Below, piece after piece: positions 1 to 8,807 of a stretch of 46,935 bases of DNA. The position numbers were made by a program, and so were the translations under genes. The notes below the pieces were generated by a model. It did not search any database. It was not told the DNA's origin and saw nothing but the letters and a program-made list of their open reading frames with translations. This DNA is from RUG14199 sp964629225 (GTDB lineage: Bacteria; Bacillota; Clostridia; Oscillospirales; CAG-272): positions 1 to 46,935 of the forward strand of contig CAZVQC010000016.1 of the NCBI GenBank assembly GCA_964629225.1, written 5' to 3'. The first letter of the stretch is position 1. The number at the start of each line of letters is the position of its first letter.

Positions 1-2874
1 GTAGATGCCCTCATCGACAACGGCAGAAGGGGAAAATCCGTCACAGGACCCAGCAACCGCGCCTTCAAGTCACTTTCCGAGATGATCAAAGGCAAGCAGG
101 GACGTTTCCGTCAGAACCTGCTGGGAAAGCGTGTTGACTACTCCGGACGTTCCGTTATCGTCGTTGGGCCGAGCCTCAAGATCTATCAGTGCGGACTTCC
201 CAAAGAGATGGCACTGGAGCTGTTCAAGCCCTTCGTTATGAAGAGACTCGTTGAGACTCACAAAGACGTGAATATCAAGACCGCAAAGCAGAAGGTGGAA
301 AAGGTGGATCCCGAGGTTTGGGACGCACTTGAGAACGTGATCAAAGAGCATCCCGTTCTTTTGAACCGTGCTCCTACCCTTCACCGTCTGTCCATCCAGG
401 CATTTGAGCCGGTGCTGGTGGAAGGTCGTGCCATCAAGCTTCACCCACTGGTGTGCAAGGCGTTCAACGCCGACTTCGACGGCGACCAGATGCCGATCCA
501 CGTGCCCCTTTCAGCTGAGGCACAGGCAGAAGCAAGATTCCTCATGCTCTCCGCCAACAACCTTCTGAAGCCCGTTGACGGACGTGCCATTGCCGTTCCC
601 TCACAGGATATGGTGCTTGGCTCCTTCTACCTGACTCTCGACCGTGCGGGTGAGCCCGGTGAGGGCAAGGTCTTCCGCAACACCGATGAGGCTATGATGG
701 CCTACGAGAACAAGGTGATCGGACTCCACGCTCCCATTAAAGTAAGGAAGGAAGCCGTTATCGACGGCAAGAAGGTATCCAAGATCATCGATGCCACCAT
801 GGGACTTCTCATCTTCAACGAGCACATTCCTCAGGACTTGGGCTACGTTGACAGAACGGATCCCGACAAGGTGTTGGATCTTGAGATCACCAAGGTGACC
901 ACCTCCAAGGATCTCGGAAACATCATCGACCGCTGCATCAAGAAGCACGGCTTCGAGGTGACGGCAGAGATGCTTGACGAGATCAAGGCTATGGGCTACA
1001 AATACTCCACCAAGGCCTCCATTTCCATCTCCGTTGCGGATATGACAATACCTCCGGAGAAATATCAGTTGGTTGCCGAGGCAGAGAAAAAAGTCGACGT
1101 TATCCACAAGCACTATATGCGAGGCGAGCTCACAGAAAACGAGCGCTACCGCAGCGTAATAGCGACTTGGGAGAAGACTACCAATGACGTGGTCGCCGCT
1201 CTCCAGGCTAACTTCAACAGATACAATCCTATCAAAATGATGTCCGACTCCGGTGCCCGCGGTAACATCACCCAGATGAGACAGCTTGCCGGAATGAGAG
1301 GACTTATGTTCGCAACGGGCGGACGTGTCATGGAGATCCCGATCAAATCGAACTTCCGTGAAGGTCTTAATATCCTTGAGTACTTCGTGGCAGCCCGCGG
1401 AGCACGTAAATCCCTTTCCGACACGGCTCTTAAGACAGCCGACTCCGGATATCTGACAAGACGTCTCGTGGACGTTTCCCAAGACGTTATCATCCGTGAG
1501 GAAGACTGCGGAACGGACAAGGGCATGATAGTTTCCGACATCAAGGACGGAAACGAGGTCATCGAGCCTCTCAAGGACAGACTTCTCGGCAGATTCACCA
1601 TCGGAGACGTGGTGGATCCGAGAACCGGAGAGATCATCGTTCCCCACAACACCATGATATCCGAGGAAAAGGCTTCCGAGATAGTCAATGCGGGAGTTAC
1701 CGAGGTCAATATCAGAACAGTACTTCAGTGCAAATCCAAGCACGGTGTCTGCGCACACTGCTACGGTGCCGACCTTGCCCGCAGTGCGGCCGAGGTCAAC
1801 ATCGGTGAGAGCGTCGGTATCATCGCCGCTCAGTCCATCGGTGAGCCGGGTACTCAGCTTACCATGAGAACCTTCCATACCGGCGGTGTTGCAGGTGCGG
1901 ACATTACTCAGGGTCTTCCCAGAGTCGACGAGCTCTTTGAAGCGAGAAAGCCCAAGAAGCCCGCTGTTCTGGCAGAAGTGGCAGGTATCGTCACCATTGA
2001 GGACGTTACCAAAAAGCAGCGCAATATCACGGTCACCCCCGAAACCGGTGACCCCATCACCTACCAGATCTTCGGCTCCCGTGTCATCGTTGAGGACGGT
2101 CAGTACGTGGCGCTGGGTGAAGCTCTCACCGAGGGCTACAAGACCCCTGCCGAGATACTGAAGGTCAACGGTATCGACGCTGTCTACGACTACATTACAA
2201 GGGAAGTCCAGAAGGTCTACCGCAGCCAGTCTATCAATATCAACGACAAGCACATCGAGGTCATCGCACGTCAAATGACAAGGCGTGTCCGCGTTACGGA
2301 TCCCGGTGACACCGACCTTCTTGAGGGAACGGTAGTCAACAAGTCCGAGTTCATTGCCGAAAACGAGGCAGTGGAACAGAGGATGGCGGAAGAGGGCGAC
2401 AAGACCCTTCGCCTTGCGGAATGTGAGCCTGTGCTCCTTGGTATCACGAAGGCGGCTCTCCAGACCGAATCCTTCCTGTCCGCAGCATCCTTCCAAGAGA
2501 CCACCAAGGTCCTGACGGAAGCTGCCATCAAGGGCAAGGTGGACCACCTTGTGGGTCTGAAGGAGAACGTTATCATCGGTAAGCTGATCCCTGCCGGCAC
2601 CGGTATGGAATGCTACCGTGAGGTGGACGTGGAAAAGACCGCTCTTGACAAAGAGGATGACGAGTTCGCAAAATTCGAAGCAGCCCTTGCGGAGGCGGAA
2701 CAGCTCAGAGCCGAAACCGCCGAGGCGGAAGAGGACTACGACGATGAAAGCGCGTCCGGCGAGGACATGGAGGCTGAGGATGCCTACATGACCTACGAAG
2801 ACGGCGAGGACGAGGACATCTTCGGTGACGTGGAAGAGGTTTTTGAAACCGTCGACTTCACAGACGAAGACTAA
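1..2874 (+). CDS. rpoC: DNA-directed RNA polymerase beta' subunit, 5'-truncated by window edge
   Basis: This is the beta' subunit of RNA polymerase, which carries the catalytic Mg-binding loop. Reading frame 1 is open from base 1, so the N-terminal part (clamp zinc finger and start) lies before the window; 957 residues are present. The invariant active-site motif NADFDGD is at fragment residues 156-162 (bases 466-486). A second zinc-binding cysteine cluster (CKSKHGVCAHC) is encoded near 1730-1765, followed by the conserved GIIAAQSIGEPGTQLTMRTFH region. The C-terminus ends in a long acidic tail rich in Glu and Asp, a lineage-specific extension. It heads a str-type cluster with rpsL, rpsG, fusA and tuf. 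The identification is certain; only the 5' end is missing. Confidence 0.99.
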   Translation, partial: VDALIDNGRRGKSVTGPSNRAFKSLSEMIKGKQGRFRQNLLGKRVDYSGRSVIVVGPSLKIYQCGLPKEMALELFKPFVMKRLVETHKDVNIKTAKQKVEKVDPEVWDALENVIKEHPVLLNRAPTLHRLSIQAFEPVLVEGRAIKLHPLVCKAFNADFDGDQMPIHVPLSAEAQAEARFLMLSANNLLKPVDGRAIAVPSQDMVLGSFYLTLDRAGEPGEGKVFRNTDEAMMAYENKVIGLHAPIKVRKEAVIDGKKVSKIIDATMGLLIFNEHIPQDLGYVDRTDPDKVLDLEITKVTTSKDLGNIIDRCIKKHGFEVTAEMLDEIKAMGYKYSTKASISISVADMTIPPEKYQLVAEAEKKVDVIHKHYMRGELTENERYRSVIATWEKTTNDVVAALQANFNRYNPIKMMSDSGARGNITQMRQLAGMRGLMFATGGRVMEIPIKSNFREGLNILEYFVAARGARKSLSDTALKTADSGYLTRRLVDVSQDVIIREEDCGTDKGMIVSDIKDGNEVIEPLKDRLLGRFTIGDVVDPRTGEIIVPHNTMISEEKASEIVNAGVTEVNIRTVLQCKSKHGVCAHCYGADLARSAAEVNIGESVGIIAAQSIGEPGTQLTMRTFHTGGVAGADITQGLPRVDELFEARKPKKPAVLAEVAGIVTIEDVTKKQRNITVTPETGDPITYQIFGSRVIVEDGQYVALGEALTEGYKTPAEILKVNGIDAVYDYITREVQKVYRSQSININDKHIEVIARQMTRRVRVTDPGDTDLLEGTVVNKSEFIAENEAVEQRMAEEGDKTLRLAECEPVLLGITKAALQTESFLSAASFQETTKVLTEAAIKGKVDHLVGLKENVIIGKLIPAGTGMECYREVDVEKTALDKEDDEFAKFEAALAEAEQLRAETAEAEEDYDDESASGEDMEAEDAYMTYEDGEDEDIFGDVEEVFETVDFTDED

Positions 2875-2882
2875 GTGACCGC

Positions 2883-2904
2883 GAAGGGGGCAACTGCCCC
2901 CTTC
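2883..2904 (+). terminator. Hairpin after rpoC without a T-run
   Basis: An 8-bp perfect stem GAAGGGGG/CCCCCTTC with a 6-nt loop lies 9 nt after the rpoC stop. No T-tract follows, so it may act as a weak or factor-assisted terminator or as a 3'-end stabiliser. The next gene's Shine-Dalgarno (AGAGGAGG) follows within 20 nt. Confidence 0.5.
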
Positions 2905-2927
2905 TACTGCTTAAGAGGAGGATAAAG

Positions 2928-3963
2928 ATGGCAGCAAAAGTTTTTTTCACAAAAGAGATAACACCGGAAAGCATCAAGGCTCTCTATAGCCGTGTCTGCG
3001 AGGGCATCACCGGAAAGGTAGCGGTGAAGCTTCATTCCGGAGAAAAGGGCAATCAGAATTTCCTTCCGCCGGAGCTTTGGAAGAATGTTATCGACAGTAT
3101 CGGCGGCACGGTCGTTGAATGCAACACCGCCTACGAAGGCTCAAGGAACACCACCGAGGCTCACCGCCGCACCATGGAGGAGCACGGTTGGTCAAAGCAC
3201 TTCACTGTCGACATAATGGACGCCGAAGGTCCCGACTGTGTCCTTGAGATACCGAGGGGCAAGGTGATCAAAAAGAACTATGTGGGCAAAAACCTTACAA
3301 ACTATGACTCCCTTGTGGTACTATCCCACTTCAAAGGTCACCCCATGGGAGGATACGGCGGAGCACTGAAGCAGCTCTCCATCGGCATCGCTTCCTCCTT
3401 CGGGAAGCAGTACATTCACGGTGCCGGGGTACCGGAGAGTTTCTGGACTGCCGAGAGAAACGACTTTTTGGATTCCATGGCAGACGCCGCTCTCTCCGTC
3501 ACCGAACACTTCGGAAGCAGAGCCTGCTATATCAACGTCATGAAGAACCTGACAGTGGACTGCGACTGCTGCTCCGTTGCGGAGGACCCCTGCATGGCGG
3601 ATATCGGAGAGTTTCTGGACTGCCGAGAGAAACGACTTTTTGGATTCCATGGCAGACGCCGCTCTCTCCGTCACCGAACACTTCGGAAGCAGAGCCTGCT
3701 ATATCAACGTCATGAAGAACCTGACAGTGGACTGCGACTGCTGCTCCGTTGCGGAGGACCCCTGCATGGCGGATATCGGCGTGCTTGCCTCCACGGACCC
3801 GGTGGCGATCGACCGTGCTTGCCTTGATCTGGTGTTTGACTCAAGTGATCCGGGAAGAGACCACTTGGTGGAGCGCATCACATCCCGAAACGGAGTGCGC
3901 ACCGTGGACTCTGCGGAAGCTCTCGGCATCGGAACCACCGAATACGAGCTCATCGAGATCTGA
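2928..3963 (+). pseudogene. DUF362-family protein broken by an internal tandem duplication
   Basis: The protein begins MAAKVFFTKEITPES behind AGAGGAGG and matches the DUF362 family, whose members are often linked to iron-sulfur proteins but have no firmly known reaction. Residues 1-226 read normally, including the FKGHPMGGYGGALKQ and DCDCCS stretches. A 172-bp perfect tandem duplication then shifts the frame (172 is not a multiple of 3). Translation from the start runs out of frame to a stop ending at 3827, while the true C-terminus (LASTDPVAIDRACLDLVF...) continues in another frame to 3963. Removing one repeat unit restores a single 287-codon frame plus stop, so the parent gene was intact. 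It sits between rpoC and rpsL, where many Bacillota carry an L7Ae-like gene. Either a real inactivating mutation or an assembly error. Confidence 0.85.
3433..3779 (+). repeat. Perfect 172-bp tandem duplication inside the DUF362 gene
   Basis: Bases 3433-3607 are identical to 3605-3779: two 175-bp copies offset by 172 bp and overlapping in CGG. The match stops exactly at 3432/3604 and 3608/3780. CGG at the junction is the only microhomology, which fits replication slippage or a mis-assembled join. Confidence 0.97.
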
Positions 3964-3969
3964 AATACC

Positions 3970-3998
3970 GAGCCGACTTGAAAGTCGGCTCTTTTTTT
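3970..3998 (+). terminator. Intrinsic terminator after the DUF362 gene
   Basis: Stem GAGCCGACT (3970-3978) pairs with AGTCGGCTC (3983-3991) around loop TGAA, followed by seven Ts (3992-3998). This is a classic rho-independent terminator and separates rpoC/DUF362 transcription from the rpsL promoter. Confidence 0.95.
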
Positions 3999-4155
3999 CA
4001 CCTCCACTTCTTCCCTCTTCTTTCTTCTTTCTTCCTTCATCCTTCTTCCTTCTTCCCATCTCACCAAATATCTGTGCTAAAAACCGCAAATAATGGGAAA
4101 AGCGGCACCGGGATTTGTTGAAAACGGAAAAGTTGAGCGAAGTTCTCAAGTCCTC
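3999..4155. other. Gene-free spacer with a long polypyrimidine tract
   Basis: No gene is visible between the DUF362 gene and the rpsL promoter. Bases about 4000-4066 are almost pure C/T on the plus strand (CTTC/TTCC units), giving a polypurine run on the other strand. The rest (4067-4155) is A/G-rich with no structure I can name. Confidence 0.6.
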
Positions 4156-4184
4156 TTGACATTGTCGTTTTTAGATGATATAAT
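4156..4184 (+). promoter_or_regulatory. Consensus sigma-A promoter for rpsL-rpsG-fusA-tuf
   Basis: TTGACA (4156-4161), a 17-nt spacer and TATAAT (4179-4184) match both boxes perfectly. Transcription should start near 4191, giving a leader of about 100 nt with two short hairpins (GGGC...GCCC at 4201-4215 and a CCGCC/GGCGG stem near 4240-4253), possibly used for ribosomal-protein feedback control. Confidence 0.95.
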
Positions 4185-4293
4185 ACATTCGTTGACCTAT
4201 GGGCTATTTATGCCCGTTTAACACCCCGATACAATCTCCGCCTCGGCGGATGCTGTATAAAAACAACTATTCTCGAAGAAAAGGAGGAAGAAA

Positions 4294-4710
4294 ATGCCAA
4301 CCTTTAACCAGCTCGTTAAGCAAGGCAGAAGTCAGAAGACCTACAAATCAAAGGCTCCCGTTCTTCAGTCCACGTTCAATTCACTGAAGAAGAGACCCGT
4401 TGAGCAGCACGCACCCCAGAAGCGCGGCGTCTGCACGAAGGTCACTACTACTGCACCGAAGAAGCCTAACTCTGCTCTTCGTAAGATCGCCAGAGTAAGA
4501 CTTACCAACGGTATGGAAGCAACAAGCTACATCCCCGGTATCGGCCATAACCTTCAGGAGCACTCCGTTGTCCTGATCCGTGGCGGTAGGGTACGTGACC
4601 TTCCCGGTGTGCGTTACCACATCATCCGCGGTACGCTCGATGCTCAGGCAGTTGCCAACCGTAACCAGAGCCGTTCCAAGTACGGCGCAAAGCGCGCAAA
4701 GAAAAAATAA
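4294..4710 (+). CDS. rpsL: 30S ribosomal protein S12
   Basis: S12 lies at the ribosomal decoding centre and is the classic site of streptomycin-resistance changes. The frame gives 138 aa beginning MPTFNQLVKQGR, with the conserved TTTAPKKPNSALRK segment and the PGIGHNLQEHS loop that contains the methylthio-modified aspartate region in other bacteria. The basic C-terminus ends RAKKK. A strong AAGGAGG (4281-4287) precedes the ATG. It is the first gene after the consensus promoter at 4156. Two small hairpins (TCCC/GGGA near 4717 and GCGGC/GCCGC at 4731-4743) lie just downstream, before rpsG. Length and sequence are typical. Confidence 0.99.
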   Translation: MPTFNQLVKQGRSQKTYKSKAPVLQSTFNSLKKRPVEQHAPQKRGVCTKVTTTAPKKPNSALRKIARVRLTNGMEATSYIPGIGHNLQEHSVVLIRGGRVRDLPGVRYHIIRGTLDAQAVANRNQSRSKYGAKRAKKK

Positions 4711-4879
4711 GCGCAATCCCGCAAGGGACGCGGCAATGCCGCACCTCGTAGTTATTCAACGATCAGCCCCTGCTTTTCTGCGATAATAGTTGTTTTATGC
4801 AGTCTGACAGCGGCGACAGACGGAATAATATTTCGAGTACCTATGATATCATCTAATATTAATGAAGGAGGGAAGCAAA

Positions 4880-5350
4880 GTGTCACGTAGAGGTCAGATT
4901 TCCAAGAGAGACGTCCTGCCGGATCCTATCTACAATTCCAAGCTGGTAACAAAGCTTGTGAACAATATCATGCTGGACGGTAAAAAAGGCGTCGCTCAGA
5001 AGATCGTCTATGACGCATTTGCGATCATAGAATCCAAGCTCGGTCAGAACGCTCTTGAAGTATTCACCGAAGCACTTGAAAACGTAATGCCCGTACTTGA
5101 AGTTAAAGCTCGCCGTATCGGCGGATCTAACTATCAGGTACCGATCGAAGTCAGAGAAGAAAGACGTCTCACACTCGGTCTGCGCTGGATCACAACATTC
5201 TCGCGCAACAGAAGTGAACGCACCATGGCAGAGAGACTTGCAGCAGAGCTCATCGATGCAAAGAATTCCGCCGGCGGCGCATTCAAAAAGAAGGAAGAGA
5301 CACACCGTATGGCAGAAGCAAACAAGGCTTTTGCACACTTCAGATATTGA
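4880..5350 (+). CDS. rpsG: 30S ribosomal protein S7
   Basis: S7 nucleates assembly of the 30S head by binding the 3' domain of 16S rRNA. I place the start at GTG 4880 (VSRRGQISKRDVLPDPIY), giving 156 aa, the usual S7 length. An ATG at 4862 is in frame, but the Shine-Dalgarno AAGGAGGG (4865-4872) lies inside that extension and is well spaced for the GTG. Conserved features include the PVLEVKARRIGGSNYQVP and GLRWI segments and a C-terminal HRMAEANKAFAHFRY. No convincing separate promoter is seen in the 169-nt gap after rpsL, so it is probably cotranscribed. Confidence 0.98.
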   Translation: MSRRGQISKRDVLPDPIYNSKLVTKLVNNIMLDGKKGVAQKIVYDAFAIIESKLGQNALEVFTEALENVMPVLEVKARRIGGSNYQVPIEVREERRLTLGLRWITTFSRNRSERTMAERLAAELIDAKNSAGGAFKKKEETHRMAEANKAFAHFRY

Positions 5351-5427
5351 TCTGAAACGGCAGTGTTTCATGCGGACGGTGCTATGTCCGCACTAAAGTA
5401 GTAGGAGAAAGGAACACAAAATATCGT

Positions 5428-7494
5428 ATGCCGAGAGAATATTCGCTTGAACGGACCAGAAACATCGGTATCATGGCTCACATCGATGCCGGCAAGACAA
5501 CTACAACAGAACGGATCCTCTTCTATACCGGCAGGACCCACAAAATGGGCGAGACCCATGAGGGCGGCGCGGTAATGGACTGGATGGAGCAGGAACAGGA
5601 GAGAGGTATCACCATCACCTCCGCCGCTACGACCTGCTTCTGGAAGAATAACAGAATTAATATTATTGACACACCCGGACATGTTGACTTCACTGTAGAA
5701 GTTGAACGTTCACTGAGAGTACTTGACGGCTCGGTAACAGTCCTTTGCGCCAAGGGCGGCGTTGAACCCCAGTCTGAGACCGTTTGGAGACAGGCTGACA
5801 AGTACAGCGTTCCCCGCATGGCGTATGTCAACAAAATGGACATCATGGGTGCCGACTTCTACCGTGTCGTCGGCATGATGCACGACCGCCTCCATGCCAA
5901 TGCGGTACCGATCCAGCTTCCTATCGGAACTGAGGAGACTTTCCGCGGCATCATCGACCTCGTAAGGATGGAAGCGGATATCTACTACGACGATCTCGGA
6001 AAAGACATGAGAGTCGAAGCGATACCCGATGACATGATGGAGCTTGCACAGAAGTATCACAACGAGCTGATCGAAGCCGTCGCAGAGACAGACGAAGAGC
6101 TCTTTGAGAAGTTCTGTGAGGGCATCGAGCTTACGGAGGACGAGATCAAAGGCGCCATCCGCAAGGCTACTATCGCAAACAAGATGGTCCCCGTGACCTG
6201 CGGCACGTCCTACAAAAACAAGGGCGTCCAGAAGCTTCTTGATGCAATAGTGGACTACATGCCGTCCCCTGTTGACGTTCCCGCTATCACGGGAATCAAC
6301 CCCAACACCGAAGAGGAAGAGGAGAGGCCCTCAAGCGATTCCGAGCCCTTCTCTGCCCTCGCATTCAAAATAATGACAGACCCCTTCGTCGGAAAACTCT
6401 GTTTCTTCAGAGTCTACTCCGGCTCCATGAACAAGGGCGAGAGCTGCCTCAACGCAAACAAGGGTAAGACCGAGCGTTTCGGAAGGATCCTGCAGATGCA
6501 TGCCAACGAACGCAAGGACATCGATACCGTCTACTCAGGCGATATCGCGGCGGTAGTCGGTATCAAAAATACCACCACCGGCGACACCTTCTGCGATGAG
6601 AAAGCACCCATTATCCTTGAGTCAATGGAATTCCCCGAACCCGTTATCCGCGTAGCTATCGAGCCTAAAACAAAGGCCGGTCAGGAAAAAATGGGCATCG
6701 CCCTTGCAAAACTTGCAGAGGAAGACCCCACGTTCAGGACCTACACGGACGAGGAGACCGGTCAGACGATCATCGCCGGAATGGGTGAGCTTCACCTGGA
6801 GATCATCGTTGACAGACTTCTCCGTGAGTTCAAAGTAGAGGCTAACGTAGGCCGTCCCCAGGTCGCTTACAAAGAGACCATCAGACGTGCCGCAGAGTCC
6901 GATACCAAGTATGCACGTCAGTCAGGCGGTAAGGGACAGTACGGTCACGTCAAGATCAAGCTGGAGCCCAACGAGCCCGGCGCAGGTTATCTGTTCGAAA
7001 ATACCGTTGTCGGCGGCGCTATTCCCAAAGAATACATTCCCGCAATCGACGCAGGTATCCAGAGCGCAATGCAGAGCGGCGTTCTCGCCGGCTACAATGT
7101 AGTGGACGTGAAGGTCAACCTTTACGATGGTTCTTACCACGAAGTAGACTCCTCTGAAATGGCGTTCAAGATCGCAGGCTCCATGGCATTCAAGGATGCT
7201 ATGAAGAAGGCGGATCCCGTTCTTACAGAACCTATCATGAAGGTCACGGTCGTTACCCCCGAGGAGTACATGGGCAACGTTGTGGGAGACATCAACTCCC
7301 GCCGCGGTCAGATCTACTCTCAGGATATTTCAAACGGCGTCATGACCCTCACCACCTACGTTCCCCTTTCCGAGATGTTCGGTTACGCAACGGAACTCCG
7401 TTCACGCACACAGGGCAGAGGAATGTACTCCATGGAGCCCGACCACTTCGCAGAAGTGCCCAAGAGCATCCAGGACAAGCTTGCAAAAGCATAA
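5428..7494 (+). CDS. fusA: Translation elongation factor G
   Basis: EF-G is the GTPase that drives ribosomal translocation and, with RRF, ribosome recycling. The 688-aa frame opens MPREYSLERTRNIGIMAHIDAGKTTTTER with the P-loop GHIDAGKT-type motif, then the switch II DTPGH and NKMD base-recognition motifs, followed by domains II-V typical of bacterial EF-G (YKETIRRAAESDTKYARQSGGKGQYGHV in domain IV). The Shine-Dalgarno (AGGAGAAAGGA at 5403-5413) is somewhat far from the ATG, but the N-terminus matches the family exactly. It lies 77 nt after rpsG and 60 nt before tuf, in the standard str order. Confidence 0.99.
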   Translation: MPREYSLERTRNIGIMAHIDAGKTTTTERILFYTGRTHKMGETHEGGAVMDWMEQEQERGITITSAATTCFWKNNRINIIDTPGHVDFTVEVERSLRVLDGSVTVLCAKGGVEPQSETVWRQADKYSVPRMAYVNKMDIMGADFYRVVGMMHDRLHANAVPIQLPIGTEETFRGIIDLVRMEADIYYDDLGKDMRVEAIPDDMMELAQKYHNELIEAVAETDEELFEKFCEGIELTEDEIKGAIRKATIANKMVPVTCGTSYKNKGVQKLLDAIVDYMPSPVDVPAITGINPNTEEEEERPSSDSEPFSALAFKIMTDPFVGKLCFFRVYSGSMNKGESCLNANKGKTERFGRILQMHANERKDIDTVYSGDIAAVVGIKNTTTGDTFCDEKAPIILESMEFPEPVIRVAIEPKTKAGQEKMGIALAKLAEEDPTFRTYTDEETGQTIIAGMGELHLEIIVDRLLREFKVEANVGRPQVAYKETIRRAAESDTKYARQSGGKGQYGHVKIKLEPNEPGAGYLFENTVVGGAIPKEYIPAIDAGIQSAMQSGVLAGYNVVDVKVNLYDGSYHEVDSSEMAFKIAGSMAFKDAMKKADPVLTEPIMKVTVVTPEEYMGNVVGDINSRRGQIYSQDISNGVMTLTTYVPLSEMFGYATELRSRTQGRGMYSMEPDHFAEVPKSIQDKLAKA

Positions 7495-7554
7495 CTTCAG
7501 CAAAGCAAAACACAATATAAAAACACAAAAAAACACAAAAAGGAGAAATTCAAA

Positions 7555-8760
7555 ATGGCAAAGGCTAAATTTGAAAGAACCAAACCGCACGTTAACATCG
7601 GTACGATCGGTCACGTTGACCACGGTAAGACAACTCTTACCGCTGCTATCACAAAGGTACTCTCCCTTGCTGACGGCAACATCGAATTCATGGCATACGA
7701 CCAGATCGACAACGCTCCCGAAGAGAGAGCACGTGGTATCACAATCAACACAAGACACGTTGAGTACGAGACCGAGAACCGTCACTACGCACACGTTGAC
7801 TGCCCCGGCCACGCTGACTACGTTAAGAACATGATCACCGGTGCAGCTCAGATGGACGGCGCTATCCTCGTCGTTGCTGCTTCCGACGGTCCTATGCAGC
7901 AGACCCGTGAGCACATCCTTCTCGCCCGTCAGGTTGGCGTTCCCGCAATCGTTGTTTACATGAACAAGACCGACCTCGTTGACGACGAAGAGCTTCTTGA
8001 GCTCGTTGAGATGGAAATCCGTGAACTCCTTTCCGAGTATGACTTCCCCGGCGACGATATTCCGATCATCAGAGGCTCCGCAAGAGTTGCTCTTGACTGC
8101 GCAAGCACAGATCCCACAGCTCCCGAGTACGCTTCCGTACACGAGCTTATGAAGGCTGTTGACGAGTACATTCCCACACCTGAAAGAAAGTCCGAGCTTC
8201 CTTTCCTGATGCCCGTCGAGGACGTGTTCTCCATTTCCGGACGTGGTACAGTTGCTACAGGTAGAGTTGAGCGTGGTACAGTCAAGGTTTCCGACACTGT
8301 TGAGATCATCGGTCTTACCGACGAGAGAAAGCAGACAGTCGTTACCGGCGTTGAGATGTTCCACAAACTCCTCGACCAGGCAGAAGCAGGCGACAACATC
8401 GGTGCTCTTCTCCGTGGTGTTGCCAAGAACGAGATCGAGCGTGGTCAGGTCCTCTGCAAGCCCGGCTCCATCAACCCCCACACAAAGTTCGTAGGCCAGG
8501 TCTACGTTCTTACAGAGAAGGAAGGCGGACGTCAGAAGCCCTTCTTCGCAGGCTACCGTCCTCAGTTCTATTTCAGAACAACTGACGTTACCGGTACTAT
8601 CACCCTTCCCGACGGCGTTGACATGTGCCGCCCCGGCGATAACGTTGATATGACAGTTGAACTTATCACTCCTATCGCTATTGAAAAGGGTCTCCGTTTT
8701 GCTATCCGTGAAGGCGGCAGAACAGTTGGTTCCGGCGTTGTTGCTGAGATCATCGAGTAA
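7555..8760 (+). CDS. tuf: Translation elongation factor Tu
   Basis: EF-Tu delivers aminoacyl-tRNA to the ribosome as a GTP complex. The 401-aa frame has the P-loop GHVDHGKTTL near residue 19, the switch region RGITIN, DCPGHADYVKNMITGAAQMDGAILV, and NKTD in place of the more common NKCD. Domains II and III follow with normal spacing and the usual C-terminal VGSGVVAEIIE. The Shine-Dalgarno AAGGAG ends 9 nt before the ATG. The 60-nt gap from fusA is very A-rich, with repeated ACACAAAA. It is the last gene of the str cluster; a strong GC hairpin follows. Confidence 0.99.
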   Translation: MAKAKFERTKPHVNIGTIGHVDHGKTTLTAAITKVLSLADGNIEFMAYDQIDNAPEERARGITINTRHVEYETENRHYAHVDCPGHADYVKNMITGAAQMDGAILVVAASDGPMQQTREHILLARQVGVPAIVVYMNKTDLVDDEELLELVEMEIRELLSEYDFPGDDIPIIRGSARVALDCASTDPTAPEYASVHELMKAVDEYIPTPERKSELPFLMPVEDVFSISGRGTVATGRVERGTVKVSDTVEIIGLTDERKQTVVTGVEMFHKLLDQAEAGDNIGALLRGVAKNEIERGQVLCKPGSINPHTKFVGQVYVLTEKEGGRQKPFFAGYRPQFYFRTTDVTGTITLPDGVDMCRPGDNVDMTVELITPIAIEKGLRFAIREGGRTVGSGVVAEIIE

Positions 8761-8781
8761 TTAGTAATAACTCCAGCATCA

Positions 8782-8807
8782 GGGGCACCCTCACAAGAGG
8801 GTGCCCC
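8782..8807 (+). terminator. Strong hairpin after tuf
   Basis: GGGGCACCCTC (8782-8792) pairs perfectly with GAGGGTGCCCC (8797-8807) around loop ACAA, 21 nt after the tuf stop. No T-tract follows, so termination may be incomplete or factor-assisted. Confidence 0.75.

Noticed and set aside
601..2547. 648-codon open frame on the minus strand inside rpoC
   Set aside because: Mirror frame of a highly conserved gene with biased codon use; no ribosome site and composition not protein-like.
4862..4879. Upstream ATG for rpsG
   Set aside because: The ribosome site lies within this extension and S7 family length fits GTG 4880.
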